A stretch of DNA of 62,478 bases from Candidatus Brocadiaceae bacterium (GTDB taxonomy: Bacteria > Planctomycetota > Brocadiia > SM23-32): contig JAAYEJ010000029.1 of assembly GCA_012728835.1 (NCBI GenBank), forward strand, positions 1 through 62,478, given 5' to 3'. Under the pieces are notes generated by a model. The model worked only from the letters and a program-made list of their open reading frames with translations, did not search any database and was not told the DNA's origin. Positions 7,809 to 14,564 of the stretch are shown here, piece after piece. A program made the translations under genes and the position numbers. Each line of letters opens with the position of its first letter. Positions within the stretch are counted from its first letter, which is position 1.

Positions 7809-9281
7809 TCAGTATTCCTTGCGCCGGCGCGAGGACGGGATTCCGAGCACCTTTCGGTATTTGGAGACGGTGCGGCGGGCGATCTCGATGCCCTGCGCGG
7901 CCAGTTGGGCGGCCACCTGGTCGTCGCTGAGCGGGTTGGTCTTGTCTTCGTTCTCGATGATCTGCAGGAGCTTCTGGCGGACGACCTCCCAGGACTCGAC
8001 CTCTCCATCGTTCTTCTCGACGCCGCCGGTGAAGAAGTGCTTGAGCGAGAAGACGCCGCGGGGCGTCTGGACGTGCTTGCCGGCCAGTGCGCGGCTGACG
8101 GTGGAGACGTGCACGCCGACGCGGTCGGCGATCTCCTGCATCCTCAGGGGCTTGAGGGCCATCGGGCCCTTGTCGAAGAATGCCTTCTGCTCTTCGACGA
8201 TGGCGGAGGCGATGTTGTAGATCGTGCTGCGGCGCTGCTGGATGGCGTCGATGAGCCAGCGTGCGCCCTGGAGCTTGTCCTTCAGATAGGCCTGGGTGCG
8301 GGCGTCGAGGTCTTCGCGCTGGAGGCGCCGGGCGTAGTAGGCGGCGATGCGCAGGGGGGGCAGGTCGGCGTCTTCGAGCATGACGCGGTATTCGCCGTCC
8401 ACGAGTTCCACGCGCAGATCGGGCACGACGTGGGGTGCGGTCTGCTCGCCGAAGAGGGCGCCGGGCATGGGGTTGAGGGCGCCGATCTGGTCGATGGCGT
8501 GCTTGAGTTCCTCCATGGTGCAGCCGAGGGCACGGACGATGCCGGGGTAGCGGTTCTTGAGGATGTCCTGGAAGTGCTCGGAGATGAGTTGCCGCAGGAG
8601 CGGGTAGTCGGGGGCGTGTTCGTCGAGCTGGAGGAGCAGGCACTCTTCGAGCGTCCGGGCGCCGACGCCGGGGGGCTCCAGGCCCTGGACGACGCGCAGG
8701 GCCTGGCGGGCCAGTTCGATGTCGACGGGCTCGTCCATCGACTCGACGATCTCCTCGAGGGGGTATTCCAGGTAGCCGCGCCAGTCCAGGTTGGCGATGA
8801 TGTTCTCGCAGGCGGCGAGCACCTCGGGGGCGAGGTCCAGGTAGGTGATCTGGGACTGCAGGTGGTCGGCCAGGGTGATCTCGGGGGCGGGGGAGTTCTC
8901 GATGGCTGCGCGCTTGCCGTCTTCATCGTCGGCCGGGGAGCCGCGCACCCCCAGCTCCGTCGCCTCCCCTTCGGCCTGCCGGATGATCTCCTCGACGGCG
9001 TCGTAGTCTTCGTCTTCGAGGGGCTCGGGCTCGGTCTCGGGCTCCTCCTGGAGCGGTTCGACCACTTCGAGGTCCTCGACGGGGCCGTCTTCGGGCGCCT
9101 CGCCGTCGGCGGCGTCTTCCGGCCCGGCGACCTCCAGCAGGGGGTTCTCCAGCAGTTCCTGGTCGATGCGTTCGCGCAGTTCGAGCAGCGGGAGCTGGAG
9201 GATCTCAATGGACTGGATGATCTGCGGGGCGAGCTTGAGCCGCATCTCCTGGCGGGCCTGCAGGCTGGCTTCGAGTCTCAT
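7809..9281 (-). CDS. rpoN: RNA polymerase sigma-54 factor
   Basis: The 490-residue protein is sigma-54, which directs RNA polymerase to -24/-12 promoters that need AAA+ activators. Region I is the Gln/Leu-rich N-terminus (residues about 1-50, ASLQARQEMRLKLAPQIIQSIEILQLPLLELR). It is followed by a long acidic region II (about 55-125). Then come the core-binding region, a helix-turn-helix (about 390-410, GVHVSTVSRALAGK) and the C-terminal RpoN box ARRTVSKYRK that reads the -24 element. It is the last gene of the leftward dnaX-ybaB-recR-rpoN run, 27 bp after recR. No enhancer-binding activator is encoded in the window. Confidence 0.97.
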   Translation of the reverse strand: MRLEASLQARQEMRLKLAPQIIQSIEILQLPLLELRERIDQELLENPLLEVAGPEDAADGEAPEDGPVEDLEVVEPLQEEPETEPEPLEDEDYDAVEEIIRQAEGEATELGVRGSPADDEDGKRAAIENSPAPEITLADHLQSQITYLDLAPEVLAACENIIANLDWRGYLEYPLEEIVESMDEPVDIELARQALRVVQGLEPPGVGARTLEECLLLQLDEHAPDYPLLRQLISEHFQDILKNRYPGIVRALGCTMEELKHAIDQIGALNPMPGALFGEQTAPHVVPDLRVELVDGEYRVMLEDADLPPLRIAAYYARRLQREDLDARTQAYLKDKLQGARWLIDAIQQRRSTIYNIASAIVEEQKAFFDKGPMALKPLRMQEIADRVGVHVSTVSRALAGKHVQTPRGVFSLKHFFTGGVEKNDGEVESWEVVRQKLLQIIENEDKTNPLSDDQVAAQLAAQGIEIARRTVSKYRKVLGIPSSRRRKEY

Positions 9282-9308
9282 CGCTCGCTCACTGTGTCTA
9301 TCGCAACG

Positions 9309-9917
9309 CTATCGGGGCATCTCGCGCCGCCCCGTCAGGGCATCGGTCAGCACGGCAGAGTCGGCGTATTCCAGGCGGCTGCCGCTGGGCAGGCCGCGGG
9401 CCGGGCGGGTGACGCGCACGCCGGTGCCTTCCAGGGCCTGGCGTACGTAGAGCGCGGTGGCCTCGCCCTCCATGTCGGGATCGGTGGCGACGATCACCTC
9501 CTTAACCTCGCCGCCGGCGACCCGCGTGCGCAGGCTGCGCACGGTCAGATCCTCGGGCTCAATGCCGTCCAGGGGGGCGAGCCGCCCGCAGAGCACGTGG
9601 TAGAGCCCTCTGTAACCACCGGTCTGCTCGATGGATACGACGTCGCGCGCGTCTTCCACGACGCAGAGCACGGAGCGGTCGCGGCGCGGATCCGAGCAGA
9701 CGGGGCAGGGGTCGGTCTCGGCGAACTGGTGGCAGGTGGAGCACTGCCGGACGCGGTGCTTCACCTCCCGGATGGCGTCCGCCAGGGCGAGCGCCTCCTG
9801 GTCCGACGAGCGCAGCACGTGGTATGCCAGCCGTTCGGCCGTGCGTTCGCCAATGCCGGGCATCCGGCCCAGCAGGTCCATCAGCCGGGCGATGGACTCT
9901 GTGTAGCCCCGTGTCAC
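9309..9917 (-). CDS. recR: Recombination mediator RecR
   Basis: RecR (202 residues) forms a DNA-clamping ring and, with RecF/RecO, loads RecA on SSB-coated gaps. The helix-hairpin-helix (LGRMPGIGERTAERLAYHVL, residues about 16-35), the four-cysteine zinc finger (CSTC...CPVC, about 59-74) and the Toprim domain (LCVVEDARDVVSIEQTGGYRGLYHVL onward, with ATDPDMEGEATALY) are all present in order. The start codon is GTG at 9917. It follows ybaB by 71 bp and has its own promoter-like sequence in that gap. Confidence 0.97.
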   Translation of the reverse strand: MTRGYTESIARLMDLLGRMPGIGERTAERLAYHVLRSSDQEALALADAIREVKHRVRQCSTCHQFAETDPCPVCSDPRRDRSVLCVVEDARDVVSIEQTGGYRGLYHVLCGRLAPLDGIEPEDLTVRSLRTRVAGGEVKEVIVATDPDMEGEATALYVRQALEGTGVRVTRPARGLPSGSRLEYADSAVLTDALTGRREMPR

Positions 9918-9955
9918 CTGCCCGTCGCTCCCTCTCGCTCGGTCTCTCCGATGGT

Positions 9956-9984
9956 ATTGTACCGGCCGCCCCCCGAGTTGGCAA
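9956..9984 (-). promoter_or_regulatory. Internal promoter before recR
   Basis: On the minus strand TTGCCA (9979-9984) and TACAAT (9956-9961) are 17 bp apart, between the ybaB stop and the recR start. It would allow recR-rpoN expression independent of dnaX. Confidence 0.6.
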
Positions 9985-9988
9985 TCCG

Positions 9989-10339
9989 TCAGAGCAGCCC
10001 TTCGAGCCCCGGGATGCCCATGTTGCCGGCGACCTTGCCCCGTTCGGCCTCCTCGAGTTCCTGGGCCTTCTTGAGCCCCTGGCGGATGGCCGCCAGGACC
10101 ATCTCCTGGAGGAACTCGGGGCCTTCCTCCTCGAAGACGGTCTGGTCAATCTTGACGTCCAGAGGCTCCCGGAGCCCGTTGAAGACGACCTTGACCATGC
10201 CGCCGCCGGCGGTGCCCTCGACGGCGCGTTCGCGGAGGTCTTCTTCCACCTCGCGCATGCGCCGCTGCATGTCCTTCATCTGCTTCTGGGCCTGTTTCAT
10301 CAGACCGCCCAGATCGCCGAGACCTCCGAGTCCTCGCAT
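9989..10339 (-). CDS. ybaB: YbaB/EbfC family nucleoid-associated protein
   Basis: A 116-residue YbaB/EbfC protein, a small dimeric DNA-binding protein associated with the nucleoid and commonly encoded between dnaX and recR. After a Gly-rich start (GLGGLGDLGG) comes the long basic/acidic helix KQAQKQMKDMQRRMREVEEDL, then the conserved VEGTAGGGMVKVVFNGLREPLDVKID core and the helix ending KAQELEEAERGKVAG. The start at 10339 gives the usual length; an upstream in-frame ATG at 10393 would overlap the dnaX stop region. It sits 50 bp downstream of dnaX. Confidence 0.93.
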   Translation of the reverse strand: MRGLGGLGDLGGLMKQAQKQMKDMQRRMREVEEDLRERAVEGTAGGGMVKVVFNGLREPLDVKIDQTVFEEEGPEFLQEMVLAAIRQGLKKAQELEEAERGKVAGNMGIPGLEGLL

Positions 10340-10389
10340 GTCGTCTGCTCCGTTCTGCGGATAGTGCGCACTGCAAACAGCCGGGGCCG

Positions 10390-11937
10390 TCACTCCTCGG
10401 TTTCGTCCGGAGGCGGGGCCTGGTCCTCAACCTCCGGCCCGCCGTCGGGGGGGGCGGTCCGTTCCAGCCGCACCGGATTCAGCCCCAGGGCCTTTTCCCC
10501 TTCCAGGAACGCCGTGCGCAGCGGGCCCTCGGCCATGGCCTCGCGGGCCGTCTCCGGTGCGTCGGCGCAGCTCATCATCTCGCGGAACTTCCGGTCCGGC
10601 ACCCCGGCCGGCGGCGCCGCCGAGAAAGGGGGCGGGGCGTCGTCCGGCGCTCCGGGCGGCTTGGCGGCCGCCCTGGCTCCGTTGTTCAGGCGTTCCTTCA
10701 GGCGCGCGATCGAGGCGGAGGCCCCTGAGCCGGCCGTTCCGGGCGCGTCGGCCGGGGGGCGGGCCGGCCGCCGCTGCGGGGGCGGGTCGGGGCGGCCGGC
10801 GTCGGTCGCCCCGGAGCCGGCGAGCCGTTCGACGGCCTCGGCCAGGGGCAGCAGGTCGGCCAGGCGCGCCATCTTGACCACGGCCAGTTCCAGCGCGATG
10901 CGTCCGGTCGTGTCGCGCCGCGCGCGCAGCCGGGCCTCGCGCAGGAGCTGCAGCATGTAGGTGAGCTGATCGGGCGAGAAGAGGTCCGCCTGGGCCTTGC
11001 GCGTCTCCGCGTCGGCCGCCGCGCCGGCCAGCATGGGGTCGTCGGGGCCGCAGTAGCAGGCCACGAGCAGGTCGCGCAGGTACTCGCTGAGCTGGTCGGC
11101 GAAGTCCTCCGGGGCGGTGCCTCCGAACAGGAGCGCGTGCAGAGCGCGCAGGGCGGCGGCCACGTCCTGGCGGGCGAAGGCGTCCACCATGCGGCTCAGC
11201 GCCTCGCGGTCGACCGCGCCGAGCACGCCGAGCACGTCCTGCATGCGCACGGTCTGGCCGGCGGCGGCCACCTGGTCCAGCGTGCCCAGGGCGTCGCGCA
11301 TGGAGCCGCGCGCGGCGCGGGCGACGGCGGCCAGCGCGCCGGGCTCGGCCTGCAGGCCCTCGTCCGCGCAGACCTTCTCCAGCATGGTCACGATGCCGGC
11401 GTCGGGTATGCGGCGGAAGGTGAAGCGCTGGCAGCGGCTCGTGACCGTCTCGGGTATCTTCTGCGGGTCGGTGGTGGAGAAGATGAACTTGACGTGCGCG
11501 GGGGGCTCCTCGAGCGTCTTGAGCAGCGCGTTGAACGCCGGCTCGGTGAGCATGTGGACTTCGTCGATGTAGTAGACCTTGAAGCGGCCGTGCGCGGGGG
11601 CCAGGCGCACGTTCTGTCGCAGGCTGCGCACCTCGTCGATGCCGCGGTTGGAGGCGCCGTCGATCTCCATCACGTCCATGTCGTCGCCCGTGGCGATACG
11701 GCGGCAGGATTCGCATTCGCCGCAGGGGTCGGGCGTGGGGCCGTCCTTGCAGTTCAGCGCCATGGCCAGCAGGCGCGCGGCCGTCGTCTTGCCCACGCCG
11801 CGGGAGCCGCAGAAGAGGTAGGCCTGGGCGACGCGGCCCGTGCGGACGGCGTTGCGGAGGGTGGTGGTCACCGGCTCCTGCCCGATGACGTCCTCGAAGC
11901 GGCGCGGGCGGTACTTGCGGGCGAAGACCACGTACAT
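10390..11937 (-). CDS. dnaX: DNA polymerase III subunit tau/gamma
   Basis: DnaX (515 residues) is the clamp-loader motor of DNA polymerase III. The AAA+ module fills residues 1 to about 240: Walker A GSRGVGKTTAARL (about 44-56), the zinc module with C-x8-C-x2-C-x2-C spacing (NCKDGPTPDPCGECESC), the DEVHML Walker B, and sensor/SRC motif TSRCQRF. The clamp-loader collar follows, then a Pro/Ala-rich linker (about 385-460) and a short C-terminal tail. The protein is shorter than E. coli tau (643), and no obvious slippery frameshift site for gamma was noticed. It follows the SRP RNA on the same strand and leads ybaB-recR-rpoN. Confidence 0.97.
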   Translation of the reverse strand: MYVVFARKYRPRRFEDVIGQEPVTTTLRNAVRTGRVAQAYLFCGSRGVGKTTAARLLAMALNCKDGPTPDPCGECESCRRIATGDDMDVMEIDGASNRGIDEVRSLRQNVRLAPAHGRFKVYYIDEVHMLTEPAFNALLKTLEEPPAHVKFIFSTTDPQKIPETVTSRCQRFTFRRIPDAGIVTMLEKVCADEGLQAEPGALAAVARAARGSMRDALGTLDQVAAAGQTVRMQDVLGVLGAVDREALSRMVDAFARQDVAAALRALHALLFGGTAPEDFADQLSEYLRDLLVACYCGPDDPMLAGAAADAETRKAQADLFSPDQLTYMLQLLREARLRARRDTTGRIALELAVVKMARLADLLPLAEAVERLAGSGATDAGRPDPPPQRRPARPPADAPGTAGSGASASIARLKERLNNGARAAAKPPGAPDDAPPPFSAAPPAGVPDRKFREMMSCADAPETAREAMAEGPLRTAFLEGEKALGLNPVRLERTAPPDGGPEVEDQAPPPDETEE

Positions 11938-12010
11938 GTCCGGGCCCCGGAACTCAGAGGGGAGAGGCCGCCGCGCACGCCGGGCGCCGGCCCGACAGCG
12001 CCGAAAGAAA

Positions 12011-12284
12011 GGGGCCGTGCGCTCCGCTCGAAGTCTGCTGCGCGGCAGTAACGCCAGGGCGACTCAGGGCAGGCGATCCCACGGCAGACGGGGTACTGCT
12101 TATGGCTGCTGGCTTCCGCCCCTGACCAGGTTCGCAGCCGCCCGACTCCATGGGACCCACCCCTCAACGCCGTCCCTGAGGTCCTTATCCAACACAGAGA
12201 CAGAACTCCTCCCGGAGTGGTCAGCCCTGCTCAAGCGGTTTGCAGGTTACAGGGCACCGCTAGCGCCCCGCTTAGCACGGCCCC
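12011..12284 (-). ncRNA. ffs: Large (Bacillus-type) SRP RNA with Alu domain
   Basis: The minus strand folds as the 270-nt class of bacterial signal recognition particle RNA. The ends pair perfectly: GGGGCCGTGC (12284-12275) with GCACGGCCCC (12020-12011). The Alu part near the 5' end reads GTGCTAAGCGGGG, then AGCGGTGCCCTGTA and CGCTTGAGCAGGGC, very close to the B. subtilis scRNA. The S-domain hairpin has the conserved apex ACCTGGTCAGG, GCGGAAGCC and AGCAGCCATAAGCAG, closed by CTCAGGG/CCCTGAG at 12174-12180 and 12063-12069. A T-rich run follows the 3' end. Length is 274 nt against about 271 in B. subtilis. It precedes dnaX, as in Bacillus. Mature ends are inferred from pairing. Confidence 0.95.
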
Positions 12285-12333
12285 ATCATGTTCAGTCCGC
12301 TGCGCCGTCGCGCTCCGCGAGGGCACACCGCGT

Positions 12334-12362
12334 AGCGTACCACAGACGGCCCCCCGGGGCAA
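12334..12362 (-). promoter_or_regulatory. Putative promoter of the SRP RNA - dnaX unit
   Basis: TTGCCC (12357-12362, minus) and TACGCT (12334-12339) are 17 bp apart. Transcription would begin about 40 nt before the mature SRP RNA, implying 5' processing, as known for the Bacillus RNA. Confidence 0.5.
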
Positions 12363-12366
12363 CCGA

Positions 12367-12757
12367 ATCCCGTGCGGCTGCGCCGGGCTCGCACCGGCGC
12401 AGCCCGCCCTGCTGTCATCCTGCCCGAGCAGGGTCTCGTGGCTGATCTCATCGACCCTGCTCGACCGGCGCAGCCCGCCCTGCTGTCATCCTGAGCGCCG
12501 CTCAGGCGGCGCGAAGGACCTCGATCCGGCAACTGCGGCGACGCGTCCGCCTGCCGGACGCCGTACACAACACGCACCGCCGCCGGGCGTGCACCCGCGC
12601 CGCCGGCCGCACGGGGCGAGGTTCTTCGTCGCTCCGCTCCTCAGAATGACAAAGCTCGTGTGTGCCCGTCCGTGTGAGGCACCGCGGCCGCACCTGCACC
12701 CGCGCCGGCGGCCGCACGGGCGAGGTTCTTCGTCGCTCCGCTCCTCAGAATGACAGG
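12367..12757. repeat. Dispersed 'TGTCATCCTGAG / TGTCATTCTGAG' repeats
   Basis: A 30-bp direct repeat beginning ACCGGCGCAGCCC lies at 12393 and 12464. The second copy runs into the palindrome CCTGAGCGCCGCTCAGG followed by CGGCGCGAAGGACCTCGA, which is the reverse complement of the left-edge repeat core. Two copies of a relative (GAGGTTCTTCGTCGCTCCGC then TCCTCAGAATGACA) start at 12618 and 12723, about 105 bp apart. Together with the promoters at either end these fill the 600-bp gap between the SRP RNA and 12883. Confidence 0.8.
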
Positions 12758-12807
12758 AGGGGACGATGCCCGGCGCCCCGCCTTCCCAAGCGGCCGAGGG
12801 CGGCCAT

Positions 12808-12836
12808 TTGATTTGACCGGCGGCCGCTCCTATACT
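12808..12836 (+). promoter_or_regulatory. Putative promoter of the methyltransferase gene
   Basis: TTGATT (12808-12813) and TATACT (12831-12836) are 17 bp apart, 46 bp before the ATG at 12883. Confidence 0.55.
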
Positions 12837-12882
12837 CGCAGGCGATATCGGGTTCCACATTCTCGCTCCAGGGGATGTCTCC

Positions 12883-13677
12883 ATGCTTGTGATCGCCGAA
12901 CGCATCAACGCCACGCGACGCCGCATCGCCCGGGCCTTCGAAGAGCGCGACGCCCGACTGCTGGCGCGCGAAGTGCGCAGGCAGGCCCAGGCGGGGGCCG
13001 ACTTCATCGACGTGAACGCCGGCAGCGATCCCGCTCGGGAGGTCGAGAACCTCTCGTGGGCCGTCGAGGTGGTGCAGGACTGCACCGAACTGCCCCTCTG
13101 CCTGGACTCGGCCAACGCCGACGCGTTGCGGGCCGCCGTGCGGCTCGTCCGCGGCGAGGTCGTCATGCTCAACTCCGTGACCGGCGAGCGCGAGAAGATG
13201 GCCCGGGTCCTGCCCCTGGCCGCCGAGTGCGGCGCCCGCCTCGTCGCCCTGGCCATGGACGACCACGGCCTGCCGGAGACGGCCGAGCGGCGCATGGAGG
13301 TCACCGCCTCCCTGGTCGAGGCGGCCGGGCAGCACGGCATCCCAGCCGACCGCCTCTACGTGGACCCCTGCATCCAGCCCGTCAGCACCAGCCCCGGCCA
13401 GGCCATGGAGGTGCTCTCGGCGGTGTTCCGGATCATGCAGGCGTTCCCGGGCGTCCACACGACCTGCGGGCTGTCCAACATCAGCTTCGGCCTGCCGGGG
13501 CGGGCGCTGGTCAACCGCACCTACCTGGCCTGCCTGATCATGGCCGGGCTGGACTCGGCGATCGTGGACCCGACGGCGGAGGGGCTGATGGACGCCGTTC
13601 GGGCGGCCGAGGCGCTGGCCGGCCGCGACGAGTTCTGCATGAACTACATCCGCGCCGCCCGTGAGGCCGGCGTGTGA
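12883..13677 (+). CDS. Pterin-binding methyltetrahydrofolate methyltransferase (AcsE/MeTr-like)
   Basis: The 264-residue protein is a single pterin-binding TIM barrel of the dihydropteroate-synthase superfamily. Its opening VIAERINATRRRIARAF, the DFIDVNAG motif, LCLDSAN, LNSVTGE, DPCIQPVSTSP and CGLSNISFGLP match the methyl-THF:corrinoid/iron-sulfur protein methyltransferase (AcsE, about 262 residues) rather than folate-synthesis DHPS. AcsE moves the methyl group from CH3-THF to a corrinoid protein in the Wood-Ljungdahl pathway. Stand-alone homologues also serve other corrinoid methyl transfers. No corrinoid protein, CODH/ACS or metH part is adjacent, so the partner is unknown. It is followed by a hydrolase gene after 18 bp. 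Confidence 0.82.
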   Translation: MLVIAERINATRRRIARAFEERDARLLAREVRRQAQAGADFIDVNAGSDPAREVENLSWAVEVVQDCTELPLCLDSANADALRAAVRLVRGEVVMLNSVTGEREKMARVLPLAAECGARLVALAMDDHGLPETAERRMEVTASLVEAAGQHGIPADRLYVDPCIQPVSTSPGQAMEVLSAVFRIMQAFPGVHTTCGLSNISFGLPGRALVNRTYLACLIMAGLDSAIVDPTAEGLMDAVRAAEALAGRDEFCMNYIRAAREAGV

Positions 13678-13695
13678 GCCCGGGGCGGCGGGCGA

Positions 13696-14514
13696 ATGCC
13701 GATGGATGAACAGGTCCTGATCGAGACGCCGCGCGGCCGGCTGGTGGGGATGCTCCACCGTCCGCCGGGGCCGGCGTCGGCCCCCGGCGTGGTGTTCTGC
13801 CACGCGTTCGGCGAGGAGCGCAAGTCCAGCGCGCTGGCCATGGCGCGGCTCGCGCGGGCGGTGGCGGCGACCGGGCGGCCCGTGCTGCGGTTCGACTACT
13901 ACGGCTGCGGCGACAGCGAGGGGGCGTTCATCGAGTCCGACGCCGCCACCCGGCTGGACGACGTGCGGGCGGCGGTGCGGTTCCTTCAGCACGCCGGCGG
14001 CCGGGAGGAGTTCCTGTTGCTGGGCCTGCGGCTGGGCGGCACGCTGGCGGCCCGGGCGGCCGAGGAGGCGGCCGGATGCGCGGGCCTCGTGCTGGTCGAG
14101 CCCGTGGCCGACGGGCGTGCGTACTTCGACGGCCTGACGCGCCGCAGCCTCGTGCGCGGCATGCTGACGCGCGGGAGCGGCGGCGCCCCGGAGGGCGGGG
14201 CGCACCGGGAGGCGGCCGGCGAGGGCGATGTGCTGGACCTGGACGGTTTCGCCATGCGGCCGGCGGCCGCCCGTTCGCTGGGCGCGCTGGGGATACGGAG
14301 CGGGGAGGTGGCCTTCGGCGGCCCGGTGCTCGTCTGCCAGGTGCATTTCAGGGACGCGGCGCGGCCGGACATGGAGGGCGTCTGCGCGGCCTATCGCACG
14401 GCGGGCGCAGCAGTTACGTTTGAGCGCCTCGTGCTGCCGCCGTTCTGGAACCGCGTCGATGTCGCCGTGGCCCCCGAGCTGGACCGGGTCGTCTGCGCCT
14501 GGCTTTCCCACTGA
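13696..14514 (+). CDS. Alpha/beta-hydrolase-fold protein lacking the nucleophile serine
   Basis: This 272-residue protein has the alpha/beta-hydrolase layout: oxyanion strand VVFCHAFGEER (about 32-42), FDYYGCGDSEG (about 66-76), and the nucleophile elbow at residues 110-114. The elbow reads Gly-Leu-Arg-Leu-Gly instead of Gly-x-Ser-x-Gly, so position 112 is Arg. The same GLRLG form is recalled from hydrolases associated with exosortase (PEP-CTERM) systems, so it may be a real subfamily rather than decay. An esterase role is therefore doubtful; ligand binding or a different chemistry is possible. No exosortase gene is in the window. The start may be ATG 13696 or ATG 13702. It is probably co-transcribed with the methyltransferase. 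Confidence 0.75.
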   Translation: MPMDEQVLIETPRGRLVGMLHRPPGPASAPGVVFCHAFGEERKSSALAMARLARAVAATGRPVLRFDYYGCGDSEGAFIESDAATRLDDVRAAVRFLQHAGGREEFLLLGLRLGGTLAARAAEEAAGCAGLVLVEPVADGRAYFDGLTRRSLVRGMLTRGSGGAPEGGAHREAAGEGDVLDLDGFAMRPAAARSLGALGIRSGEVAFGGPVLVCQVHFRDAARPDMEGVCAAYRTAGAAVTFERLVLPPFWNRVDVAVAPELDRVVCAWLSH

Positions 14515-14564
14515 GGCGGCCGGGTTCGGAGGCCTCGGCGGCGGGAGAGCGGGGCGGGGTCAGG

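Noticed and set aside
6891-10364. A 1157-codon frame antisense to tatC, rpoN and recR
   Set aside because: It runs across three recognisable genes on the other strand and across ridA in another frame; composition is low-complexity.
12190-12284. A separate tRNA-like gene upstream of the SRP hairpin
   Set aside because: The sequence is the Alu domain of the large SRP RNA; there is no anticodon arm or TPsiC motif.
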